Shown here: positions 23,756-34,009 of the stretch, piece by piece
Layout of the letters: each line of letters starts with the position of its first letter
How positions within the stretch are numbered: the first letter of the stretch is position 1
NCBI RefSeq assembly: GCF_000003605.2
Contig: NW_003114956.1
Coordinates: 245,566 to 290,765, forward strand
DNA length: 45,200 nt
Source: Saccoglossus kowalevskii
Lineage: Eukaryota > Hemichordata > Enteropneusta > Harrimaniidae
Reading direction: 5' to 3'
Notes under the pieces: model-generated
Seen by the model: only the letters and a program-made list of their open reading frames with translations
Told to the model about the DNA's origin: nothing
Database searches by the model: none
Position numbers and translations under genes: made by a program

Positions 23756-25804
23756 ATGGTGGCTTCAAAGAAACAGGTACCGTAATAATAATAATTTCCC
23801 AACTTCAGCCGAGGCGCTTCAGTTGTGGTGCAATCATTTGTAATGCTAATCGCCTTTTTCACACTGAATCTACAATAAATTTTCCTCATTTCAGTTGTTT
23901 TGTGCAGCAGCCATAGAAGCGCAGACACACCAGTGTGTAATGTAACTAAATATGTGGTATAGACAGGCACATGTTTGGGAGTAGGGTTAGGGCATATCAA
24001 TTATTGCTTTGCCTTGTGAAGTTGTATTATGTGACATCACTTAGCGTAATCCCTTAGAGATTTGGATTATGGAGAAGGGTTGGGTACTAGGTATACTGTA
24101 TATCAACCTAAACCTGATTGCCATTGCACCCATTCTTTTTAATTATATTAATATTTAGGATATGGCCATTTCTAAAATATCGACTATCAAGTGTTTTCTT
24201 TAGGTATTGTACTAAGCCCTAAAATGTTTGATCAGGCAAAAAGATCTTGTGCATCTTTTTTACCAGTTGCACAAGAATATTTTGTCTGCCAAAATAGCAG
24301 TCATTTCCAATCTTTGCCATTAATATCACTTGGTGTATATAACAATAATATAATCTAGCAAGGTGTTTATGTGCATACATACAGCACTAGAACTATGCGT
24401 ACAACATTATTATCTTTTAGGAATCACAGAATGCGTGCTATATCAGTGTATTAAACGCTTAAAACAAAAAGTGAAAGGCCTATGATTGGCACTTCTCTCA
24501 AGATGGTTGAGTTATTACCATATAAGAGTATTAGCTCGGCCTAATTGTTAATTTAACTTAGTTTATTAATATTTTGGAATGTTTTTGTTTTTTTCAGAAA
24601 AAGGCCATGGAGAGTATTAACTCTCGTTTGGCACTTGTCATGAAGAGTGGAAAATATCATCTTGGTTATAAACAAACATTAAAATCGTTACGTCAAGGCA
24701 AAGCCAAGTTAGTCATCTTGGCAAATAACTGCCCACAATTGAGGTATGTATTACAGCCAAGTATTGAAATAGAACCCTGAATTCTTACATGAATTCAAGT
24801 AAACAATCACTATTTATTTTTCTTATATTTTGTATATATTGTTAAACCCATTTTGAACCTGACACATCAGAACTGTCTCTGTTGGGTATTGTATATCACG
24901 GTCTAAACTGTTAAATTTTTAATTACTTGAACAGGAAATCTGAAATTGAATACTATGCCATGTTAGCCAAGACTGGTGTCCATCATTACACTGGTAACAA
25001 TATTGAATTGGGCACAGCTTGTGGTAAATATTTCCGTGTCTGCACACTCAGTATCACAGATCCAGGTAAGGACATTGTTAATTAACTAACTGAATCAAAT
25101 GTGAAGCTGATGTTTTTCAGAATCAGACTATGTATTAACTGGTCCTGAAAAGATATAGAATTTGAAAGGTGTAATGAAGTACTGGGAAAAACGTCCTAGA
25201 AATTAACAATCCGTAACAAGGGCCGTTACTGATGCAAAGTGCTCCATTGAAATCACCATTAAAATGTGACATGGATCGTTTGGACAATCAGCTTAAAAAA
25301 ACCGGCTCATTGCAGGCCATTGTGATTATCACATTGATGAAAAAAGGGAAAATGACCAAAGTTGTGACGTTCTCTCTTATTTCAGCTTCACGACACTTCA
25401 TGAATAATTACTTAGTTGTGACTTAGTAGTCATCAGTTCAGAGTTTAGAAAAAAATAAAAAACGAGGCCTTGTAGATTCTCCTTCGTATGTGAACAAGTC
25501 AAGCATGCTGGACACTGGAACTTAACAGTTTGAGTGTAATCAAAGTACATTATGCAACACCTACATTTGTTACACAATTAAAGATAGTCTGTGTACCCAT
25601 CTTAGTACTTAAAAAATACACCATAATCAAATATTTTGCCATTCCAGAATTGAATCTTGTATTTTGTTTATAGCAACAATAAAAACATGCAGGATCTGTC
25701 TCATGTCAATGACTTGTTTATTATCAGTCATATATACAATTTTGTTTGTTCCTGTAGGTGACAGCGACATCATCAGAAGCATGCCATCAGAACAGCAGGC
25801 GTAA
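23756..25804 (+). CDS. RPL30: 60S ribosomal protein L30 (eL30), complete
   Basis: Component of the large ribosomal subunit in the cytosol; the family has the L7Ae-like RNA-binding fold. Coding exons: 23756-23776 (MVASKKQ), 24598-24743, 24935-25065, 25758-25804. Junctions are GT-AG and in phase, giving 114 residues against 115 in human. Diagnostic stretches are [68 protein letters not shown] and the C-terminal [14 protein letters not shown] before TAA. The ATG is in a CAAAAATGG context, and the seven-codon first exon is typical of animal ribosomal protein genes. The gene is divergent from WDR35. No truncation or frame break is seen. Confidence 0.97.
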
Positions 25805-25876
25805 ACAGAAGAAAAAAGTTTCTTGTAAATTATCAATTTATTTCTCAGCTGAAATGTCACTTTTAAATCAGTGAGG

Positions 25877-25882
25877 ATTAAA
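25877..25882 (+). terminator. Candidate RPL30 poly(A) signal (ATTAAA)
   Basis: ATTAAA lies about 75 bases past the RPL30 stop codon, a usual distance for the short 3' UTR of a ribosomal protein mRNA. No AATAAA is seen between it and the stop. This rests on motif and spacing only. Confidence 0.4.
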
Positions 25883-26519
25883 AAGGGGTTTTGAACAAGA
25901 TTCCAGATTGTTGATTGATGTGTTGTTAAAGTCTACCAAAAAACTAGTGTTGAGGAAACCCAGACCAAGGAAAAAACTACTGAAAGGTTTGAACTTGGAC
26001 TTCAGTCAGTATAAGCCAGAACTAAAAAAAAAAAAAACTTTCAAGAAGCTCCTCTGATTAGTACAACTGGTAGCCAATCAGGCACAATCTTGTAGCCTGC
26101 TTTGCATTGACTCCAGGGAGTTAAGCTGTGTTACATGCACTTAATATTTGCAGAACACCATTCACTGATTGTGATTACTAAGAGAAATTATAAAATCAAT
26201 TGCTTTGGCAACAAATTCTGAAATATCTGCACTGAAAGTTGTTTAACCATGGTATCAAATTCTGGTCTTTAGAAACTTGCGCACTCAGGTGTAATGTTGT
26301 AAACAGAACACCGAGAACCAAAGGAACCTACCCCCCCAATCTCGCACAGAAACAGACTGATGGCGCCTATAACTTATAACTAGTCTATTGTGAAATACCA
26401 CTTAATATTATAGGGGAGCCTTCCAAATTGTCGTGTTTACAAGTCATCAAGACCAACCAGTTATGACTTTGTATTCCAAGTTTGCAAATATATAAAAAAA
26501 AATTACTTTGAGAACAATC
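25883..26519. other. Intergenic, no feature seen
   Basis: Downstream of RPL30. AT-rich with an A13 run near 26026; no frame or repeat boundary that I can support. Confidence 0.5.
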
Positions 26520-26623
26520 TTAAAGTGGGGAAGTCAACTGCGCATGTGTCAAATGCCCATAGCGTAATTGTTTACAAACAAGCGTCTACCCATAAGTCTT
26601 TGCGTGTGTTATCGTCGCTTTAA
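26520..26623 (+). mobile_element. TTAA-flanked MITE, copy 2 (104 bp, internally deleted)
   Basis: Same left end (TTAA-AGTGGGGAAGTC) and internal TTGTTTACAAACAAGC as copy 1, but it jumps from ATCGTCGCT straight to TTAA, about 60 bases shorter. It lies just before the assembly gap, in the RPL30 to KLHDC2-like intergenic region. Confidence 0.6.
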
Positions 26624-26725
26624 AATCATAAAATGTGTATCATAAAAGAGATGCTACTAAACAATTTTGCAAAGTGGGAATTCAACTTTAATGCAGCCCT
26701 GGTTGTTAGCAATCACTTGCTGCCA

Positions 26726-26955
26726 NNNNNNNNNNNNNNNNNNNNNNNNNNNNNNNNNNNNNNNNNNNNNNNNNNNNNNNNNNNNNNNNNNNNNNNNNNN
26801 NNNNNNNNNNNNNNNNNNNNNNNNNNNNNNNNNNNNNNNNNNNNNNNNNNNNNNNNNNNNNNNNNNNNNNNNNNNNNNNNNNNNNNNNNNNNNNNNNNNN
26901 NNNNNNNNNNNNNNNNNNNNNNNNNNNNNNNNNNNNNNNNNNNNNNNNNNNNNNN
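26726..26955. other. Assembly gap (230 N) abutting a G12 run
   Basis: N at 26726-26955, followed directly by G at 26956-26967. The gap probably marks a sequencing or assembly failure at a homopolymer or structured repeat; its true length is unknown. Open frames drawn across it are meaningless. Confidence 0.98.
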
Positions 26956-27390
26956 GGGGGGGGGGGGTTATCGCAATGTATTCAAAAATAGGGACATGGT
27001 GCATTTTCTCCAGATTCAGTCACTCGATCGATGCCTTCAAAAGTATTGTAATCCTGGATACCAGTTTATCAGTCAACTTGGGAACCCACTCGCCATTGTC
27101 CTGGAGTGTTTGCTAATCTTGACCTCTTGTCAGTGGGTGATAATGACGTTGATTGGCTGACATGCATAGCTAATTTTTCGGCCAATGGATGACAGTTGTG
27201 CAGTTCTCACAGCCACTATATCAACTGACAGTTACCATAGACAACAGGAAGACTATGCTGGAATATTCCTTCATTCCATACTTCCAGTGTACAGTGGAAG
27301 GTTGGGTGCTGATCAAGCCTTTAACAGTATGTAGAAGGCCTCTCAAATTGGGCCTTGAATTAGCTCGGGTGTGTAGATGACTGCAACCTA

Positions 27391-28079
27391 GACTTGCTTG
27401 CAGTCCGTCGCGATTTCGCTAAAAATTCTTGAAAAATAAATATAAATTGCATTAACGAGGGGTGAACGTGAAAGTCATGTTACTGCGAAATCCCAACAGA
27501 CTTGCCATCAGTGTAAGCGCACTCACATTACCGGCCAAATTCAGGCTTGTAAATGCCTGTGTTTACTTGTCGCACGCTATGTTACCATGTTGTTGACGCC
27601 AACAAAATTGAGTAAAACAACCATTGTTTCTCCGAGAACACAAGAACTTCTGTATTGTGTGCAGTCTTGACATCGTAAAGGCAGACGACAGGTAAAAATT
27701 GCTTAACTGGCAAGAAGACCCTTGCTTGCAAGGAGATTGAAGTCGTTATTGGCGAGGTTGTTCATCCGCTGTTGCAGACAAATATCACCAGTCGAAGTTG
27801 TTTAAGGAAGGCGACGGCTATCGCAAAAAATATCCCCAATTTGAAAAAGTTGTGTATGGTTTCCGGGGTCTCAGTTGATCAGTTAATTAGCCTGGCTTCT
27901 GATTGGTTGAAACATATGAGACATGTCAATCATTACAAGCCCAAATCTGGTCGGTAATGCGAGGGCGCTTACACTGATGGCAAGTCTGTTGGGACTTTCG
28001 CGTTCACCTCTCGTTTACGCAATTTATATTTATTTTTCAAGAATTTTTTATTGGAGTCGCAACAGACTGCAAGCAAGTC
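27391..28079. mobile_element. ~690-bp long-TIR element flanked by TA (Tc1/mariner-type MITE)
   Basis: The left end GACTTGCTTGCAGTCCGTCG and the right end inverse match over roughly 170 bases with small indels. For example TTCTTGAAAAATAAATATAA and CAACAGACTTGCCATCAGTG occur in both arms in opposite orientation. The dinucleotide TA stands outside each end (27389-27390, 28080-28081), as expected for Tc1/mariner insertion. The ~350-bp centre has no transposase frame. Confidence 0.75.
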
Positions 28080-28813
28080 TAACTGCAACCCAGACATATA
28101 CCACAATGATAACTCAGGTGTATAGGTGACTGCAACACAAACATATACCGCATAGTATTTATTAATATTTGCACATTTGCTCACATAAATGTGAGTCCAA
28201 GGCCTGGGAGCTTAAAATGGGTTTCCTGAACAAGGTAATGTGAATGAGTGGTAGACCTGTGCTAATAAAATCTCTTCAAAATACAATGGATTGGTAGAGT
28301 TATAATTAAGTTACCTCTTCAGGGTTTTGATTTTGGTGAGTGACAGGCAAGTGATAGATGACTGACAGGCGAGTTATCACTTGGGTCTGGTGTAATAATG
28401 ATCCAGCTTAAAAAAGGTGTTAGGTTATATGTACTTCTATTGGACACACATTTCTAATAAAGCAAATGCGGTACATACAATAGAAGGATAAATTATGTAA
28501 CCTCATAAGCAACTGTTACATTATTACAAATGACTCGGTTCTCCCATGGTGACTTATTTTAATAACAGGTGCTCACATGCAGTGCAATATGAACCATATT
28601 CTGTCTTTCCAAGCTGAGAGCTAATTAAAGCATTTCCCATCAGAAACTCAGAAGGGGGGGGGGATAAAACCGTGAACAATATCTTTTCTGTCATTTAGTT
28701 TTGAGTTAGATTAGTTTCTGTGCTATATTTGTTTACTTTTCCTCTATTGTCACACCCCCAATACATGCAGGATATTTTTTTTTTTAAGTTAACCCCTCCC
28801 TCCAATTAAAAAC

Positions 28814-28997
28814 TACCGTAAAATCTGTATTAAGAGCCGCATTCCTAATAGAAGTCGCACCCATTCTTTTTGAATAATTGAGAACCAAAAATTCATCATT
28901 TCTCATATGTGTAGATGCTCTAATAGAAGCCGCATTTCCTTGGTTGCATTGTACCATTTTAATAGAAGCCGCGGCTTCTAATACAGATTTTACAGTA
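28814..28997. mobile_element. 184-bp foldback MITE with repeated AATAGAAGCCGC
   Basis: The left TACCGTAAAATCTGTATTA and right TAATACAGATTTTACAGTA are inverted copies over about 27 bases. AATAGAAGYCGC is repeated three times inside. It is non-coding and lies intergenic. Confidence 0.65.
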
Positions 28998-29236
28998 CTA
29001 GTTTGATTTTTTAGGGTATAACTTTTACATTGAATAAAATCAAAGTAAAAATGCAAGAAAACAACAATTTCTTTTTTATCACACACAAAATCATCAATAA
29101 CAAATCATTTTTATACAGCAAATATCGTCTGTGTTTAGAGATCGTCAGATTGATGTTATACTGTACTACTGCACTTGCTTTTATTATTAATAGCACATGT
29201 GCTTATATAAATCACAAAGGTGAAAATAAGTAATAT

Positions 29237-29629
29237 CAGAGGTACATTACTTGGGGTTTGCAACTACAGTGACATGATACCAAGATCCCGTTTCAATCTC
29301 GCTCTCACATAAGTGTTCCAACTCAGAAAAATTCGAATGTGCATGCCCGAGGTAACTAGGATACCGGGATGTCCAGGTGGATCAAAATAGCTGCTCACGA
29401 TATGACGGATTACGATAACTATATTTTCAGTACATTTTCGATGTATTACATTTTTTCACTATGAATGTGGTAATACATGTTTTATTGTTTTATTACAAAC
29501 CGCCTATGTCATGTCACAAGATCGTAGCACCTGTCTCGCTGTCTACGAGATGAGACTTGAATGGGATCCTGACATGATGTCACCATACAGTACTATGCAA
29601 CATTGCAAACCCCAAGTAATGTACCTCTG
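29237..29629. mobile_element. 393-bp MITE with perfect 27-bp TIR and 7-bp target duplication
   Basis: CAGAGGTACATTACTTGGGG plus TTTGCAA at 29237-29263 is repeated exactly, inverted, at 29603-29629. GTAATAT stands directly outside on both sides (29230-29236, 29630-29636). The CAGAGG start and 7-bp duplication suggest a hAT-like family. The subterminal parts are also inverted (GATCCCGTTTCAATCTCG against GAGACTTGAATGGGATC). No coding capacity. Confidence 0.88.
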
Positions 29630-29636
29630 GTAATAT

Positions 29637-30559
29637 TTAAATATTTCAGTATACATAACATAATTTTGGGCCTATATTCGCTAATATCTCTGCTTCTATT
29701 AGAGATGTGCCTGACAGAGTGAATATGGTGTATTTAATTTTATTCAATTAACTTCAAAAGTGGCTATAAAAGTTTACACAACCAAGAAATGCAGAGAGCA
29801 TATATTAACACTACATAATAGTTGGGCTTAATATCCACACAACAAACAAACCAATTCCTTTTATTTTCATAATTATTTATAAATTTCACAATTCGAACTG
29901 AAACTGAGGTTTCTATTGGCTGATGGAATAACATTGGAACATTTTCATTGTGTAATGTGCACATTGATTGGCTGGTTCTAATGCTATTGTAATCTATAAA
30001 AACAAAGAGAATGGGTTTGTGGTGTCAATAGTACTAATTTCTAATAATTTTAATTAAAATCAACAAACATAAGCTTAAATTAGATGTGATGTGAACATAA
30101 TCTTAATCATCCCTGGACAATAATTACCCATGAAGCTTTGTACAAAATGGCCAGCCTACTCGTTAACTACTAACTCACCTCTGAATATTCTCTCATGAAA
30201 TCAAATTTTCATAACTACAAATAATAAACAATAACTTTTTTTATTTTCTGGCTTGGAAAATGAGAATTTCCTAAAATATCATTGGGAATATGTGTTGGTT
30301 TAGAATAATGCTGTAAAACTATTTGTTTTTACCAACATTTAATTTCACTATTTTGATCTTATTTACTCGGGTTTTAAGTTCAAGAATTTGCCAGGGAAAC
30401 AATGAATTATACATGTCTGTTATTTTACATGTTCGTGTGGATTTAATTTTAATAGTGAATTTTGCTTATCAATGAAAATAAAACCAACTGAATAATTAAT
30501 GCTTTTACAGTAAATACTCAAACTGTTGTAAAGAAGGTGTTTACATGTAGGTACAGGGA
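29637..30559. other. Intergenic / KLHDC2-like 3' flank, no feature seen
   Basis: AT-rich sequence downstream of the KLHDC2-like gene. No repeat boundary or frame that I can support. Confidence 0.5.
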
Positions 30560-30565
30560 TTTATT
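30560..30565 (-). terminator. Candidate KLHDC2-like poly(A) signal (AATAAA)
   Basis: TTTATT on the plus strand gives AATAAA on the minus strand about 285 bases past the stop codon of the KLHDC2-like gene. The region is AT-rich, so chance matches are common. Confidence 0.3.
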
Positions 30566-30849
30566 TCATTTGGTCATGCAACACCTAAATCTCAATCAGT
30601 ATCATTTTCTACTGCCTTTCAGTCTAGAAAATTATTAGAGAATGCCCTTTTGAAAGCTGTGCCTTAAAGGTGTATTGTTAGTAACATTTGACATGTGAAA
30701 TAATAAAAAAAAAAAAATATGCTCATTAAATATGCATAATAAAATAAATACAGTTATGGTATTCACACTATCGTGTATTAACACATTCTTGAGTTATTGA
30801 TCTGTGTTGGAAGATTTCCAAATTCCTTCTTCTGAGTACTTCATAGTAA

Positions 30850-32115
30850 TTATGCAATCAGACATGAATGTTTTGATTCTACACTTCCTGGTTGCAGCTG
30901 TGTAGGTGGATTGACAATAGCATCCAATCGTTTCTCTAGTGTATCTAGTACTGATCGCGGCAGAAGAGTTACATGTTCTTTCATGATTTCTCGGTACTGG
31001 ATAACCACATCCATACAAGATCTCAGAAGAGACTTTGGCGTGAAGTGAATATGGAAAAGGTCATAGCAGTGATCACTATCTTCGGAACCAAGTATGTTAT
31101 TTTGACACCCAGCAAAAATGATGACTTCCCCACCAACATTAGTGGACACTGCAGTATGCCATAATCTTGGCCTCCATGGTTGTTCTAACTGTGTCCATAT
31201 TAGAGTTTGCGTATTCAACACCCAACAGTCTCCTAATGTCTTACACTCTGTGTCGAATCCACCATAGAGCAACATATGAATATCTGTCACTCGAGTAAAG
31301 GAGTGCCAGGAACGTCCACATGGTACATCACTATTACATTCAAGTTTTTCGCTCCACTGAAATGTATCCAGGTTGAGAGAATACAAATCGTTTATACGTG
31401 TCTGGTTCAATCGGCCGCCGAATATATACAACTTATTTCCAATCACATCCCCAGCATGAGCGGCCCTTGGTGATGGAGTCTCTCCAATGGTACGCTGCTC
31501 TGTCCAGCAATTAGTGTCTATATCATACACGAATAAATGATTATTCCAGCCACGTCCACGATCGGGCGCCCAACTTGTCGTAGTGTCCCAAAACCACTGC
31601 CCGAACATTGCTTTGCATCTAGGTTCTGGCCCAAATCCACCAAAAACATAAAATTTATTATTATAAATCCAACTGAGTGCTTTGTCTCTCGGGCTTGGCA
31701 GGTCACCTTCCGGCTCCATTAAGGTCCATTTTCGTGTTCTAAAATTCAAGCAGTACAGCCTATCAGAGTTGCCCTCTCTTCCAAATCCACCAAAAACATA
31801 AAGAGTATCATGGGAAATGGCACAGCAGGCACCAGACATACCTGGTGGCAACTGGTCTCCGTCCAATGTTTCCATTCTCCAGCTTTCCGCTTCAATGGAA
31901 TAAATCCACAGTTCATGATTGTCCAAATATCGATCGCTCGGGATTGGCCCTCCAGGTAATTCACGGAAGCCACCCCAAGTAAACAGATCGTCCCTGTATA
32001 TACATGATATATGACCGCTCCTAGGTAAGAGTACTGGCGGCGTCCTCGGCTGTCGTAATCGCACAGGGCTGTCACTGATTCCGTTGGTGTACTCAACAAA
32101 AACACCGTTGGACAT
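30850..32115 (-). CDS. KLHDC2: KLHDC2-like kelch protein, CUL2 ubiquitin-ligase substrate receptor (intronless)
   Basis: A single open frame of 421 codons. KLHDC2 family members are substrate receptors of CUL2-elongin B/C ligases that recognise C-terminal diglycine degrons. Kelch repeats are clear: WGG at 47-49, FGGFG at 108-112 and 158-162, FGG at 232-234, YGGF at 284-287. Residues matching the human diGly pocket are present: R235 and R240 (human R236, R241), S269 and W270, and W190 in RGWNNH. After the propeller, SLLRSCMDVV (362-371) fits the elongin BC-box SLxxxCxxxV, and LLPRSVL near 384 sits where the CUL2 contact would be. The protein ends SKHSCLIA, a CaaX-like end, instead of the Gly-Ser tail of human KLHDC2. 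The paralogue KLHDC1 or KLHDC3 is less likely given the pocket match. The human gene has many introns, so a single exon suggests a retrocopy or intron loss; the frame is fully intact. The start (CAAAATGTCC context) is the first ATG and fits the family length. Confidence 0.92.
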   Translation of the reverse strand: MSNGVFVEYTNGISDSPVRLRQPRTPPVLLPRSGHISCIYRDDLFTWGGFRELPGGPIPSDRYLDNHELWIYSIEAESWRMETLDGDQLPPGMSGACCAISHDTLYVFGGFGREGNSDRLYCLNFRTRKWTLMEPEGDLPSPRDKALSWIYNNKFYVFGGFGPEPRCKAMFGQWFWDTTTSWAPDRGRGWNNHLFVYDIDTNCWTEQRTIGETPSPRAAHAGDVIGNKLYIFGGRLNQTRINDLYSLNLDTFQWSEKLECNSDVPCGRSWHSFTRVTDIHMLLYGGFDTECKTLGDCWVLNTQTLIWTQLEQPWRPRLWHTAVSTNVGGEVIIFAGCQNNILGSEDSDHCYDLFHIHFTPKSLLRSCMDVVIQYREIMKEHVTLLPRSVLDTLEKRLDAIVNPPTQLQPGSVESKHSCLIA

Positions 32116-32600
32116 TTTGCTTCGTGCTTTATCCTGTTACGTAATCACAAAGACGTCACGAAGGCCAACTGGGCTGCAAGGAACCGATTATGTCGAGCTG
32201 ACGTCAGAAAATGAAATTACAGGGAAGCCACGCAAACAAATCAATAAATTAATTAGGCGACGGTCACAAATACATTTATCTTAGGTCGCTGAGAAATGTT
32301 AAGAACATGTTCAAAACGATTCATCCAGATCTGGCGCTGAAACGTGCGAGAAAACTATAAAATATACCACGAAGGTCCGTGAACTGAACGTGTGAAATTT
32401 ATGTTGACGTGAAAAGTCGATTAGATGAATGTTTTTTACCGCCCCCAACGTTTGAGGCCAAAGGTCAACAGAGTTGTCAACGTCATGACAGATAGGTTTA
32501 TCGCTGTGTAAATATTGCGCTTTGCTTGTGAAATTACATGTACAGCTTTTGTCAGTGTCCAACTATGTTTGTTTCACAACAATAACCGACGTGGAATGAG
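32116..32600 (-). promoter_or_regulatory. KLHDC2-like 5' flank with CRE palindrome
   Basis: A perfect cAMP-response element TGACGTCA is at 32199-32206, 84 bases upstream of the KLHDC2-like ATG. Additional CGTCA half-sites occur at about 32152, 32406 (TTGACGTGA) and 32480 (AACGTCATGAC). The core ACGT repeats are dense for AT-rich DNA. Binding by CREB/ATF factors is inference. Confidence 0.4.
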
Positions 32601-34009
32601 GTATTTCCATAGGTAAGTCCTGCATTCTGTGTAAATAGTACTGAAGTCTCCGGTCGCTATTTTGGTCAATGGGGTATTTATTTATTCATTCATCTACATC
32701 AAGTACGATCACGAATAATCAATGCTATAATGCGTGGAATATAATAGAATATAGAATTTTGATGCAGATTATTTTTTCACCCATTTAACAGGATATGCAT
32801 TTTTAAAGTTGAGATTTTATGCTTTTCTGCTTACTTCAGGTTTCTGTACATATTTTACATTTTTTTTTATTTTTTCAAAACTGCTTCTACAGGGTACTCC
32901 GAATTATTTAAATTCATGGATAAATCACAGTAGTTGACCGTGTGACTAAAATTGGAGGTTACCCATTTGAAAACTGGTAGCGTGGTGGTGGAGGAAATTT
33001 GTGCTTTCCAAATGTTTTATTGTACTTGTATGTGTTTATGATGTCTCAAAATCCTGCAGTCTAAATACTAGACCCTCTTATCATGACTGTAGATTGTATT
33101 GGATATAGTAATGTTAGTACGTTGCTTCTGTGTTGACAAATTGCACTGAACCATGGACTCCTATACACAAACTATCAGCAGGTCAATCTGGCAGACACTG
33201 TAGCCTAGTTTCCACGAAGTCTCACATATTACATCAATCTTACACCAAATATTGCCAACTCACATTCTCTAATAACATTGTACACACTTCCCAACAATGA
33301 TAAAGTTTATATTTGTATGGTCAAAATATTTATGTTGAAACTCAAAACAGTGTTTATAACAATACACAAAGCACATATACAGTTCTGTGTTACATTGCTT
33401 TTGGATGTGAAATTCTGACATTTCTCTATTTGTCAAAGGTACGGGTATATCCCCAAACATGCCACAACTGTATACACACAATATGTATGGGTCTTGGCAA
33501 ACACACACTCAGTGCGTGTATAGAGCAATCAAATGCAAATGTAACGGAAAACCAAAAACAGGACTGACCACATGATGGTTAATATTAATTAATTTGCATA
33601 TATTTTTAATTTGAAGAAGATAATTGATACAGCTTTTTGTCTGATATATCATTTTGGGACTTAGGGTTACTTAGATACACAAACAGATTTTTTTACCATT
33701 TGGTTTTGACAATCAAAAATTATATTATCATTATACGGTAAGTGTTTTAAGCTCATCTAATAGTGAACATAGCCATATGCTGGTACTTGGAGCCAAGCCT
33801 GTGGGTAAGCCCGGTCTTATCAGAGAATTATATGAACTCAAGTCCTCTCATCTTCTTTATATTCTTTATTTGCTTAGTTAGAAGCATGTCTTTGAGAGAA
33901 GCGAATGAACCAAAATTATTTTTTAAATTTATCATTCAAAAATGAACTTTTTTTTGATCATAGACACTGTCATTTTATGTTAGAAAATGTGTACAATTAT
34001 ATCAAATAC
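32601..34009. other. Intergenic between KLHDC2-like and SLC18B1-like, no feature seen
   Basis: The two genes diverge here. AT-rich; I see no exon or bounded element before the foldback cluster at 34010. Confidence 0.45.

Noticed and set aside
23777-25757. Possible snoRNA in RPL30 introns, since vertebrate RPL30 hosts one
   Set aside because: I looked for C/D boxes and for a two-hairpin H/ACA shape with a terminal ACA and saw no convincing pair; a covariance-model search would decide.
25627-25860. Minus-strand frame over the last RPL30 exon
   Set aside because: It is antisense to a well-defined eL30 exon and has no family resemblance.
26633-27160. Frames of 115-175 codons spanning the N gap
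   Set aside because: Most of each frame is N, so the coding signal is an artefact.
30794-32105. Shorter frames (62-119 codons) overlapping the KLHDC2-like gene
   Set aside because: They are shadows of the 421-codon kelch frame in other frames.
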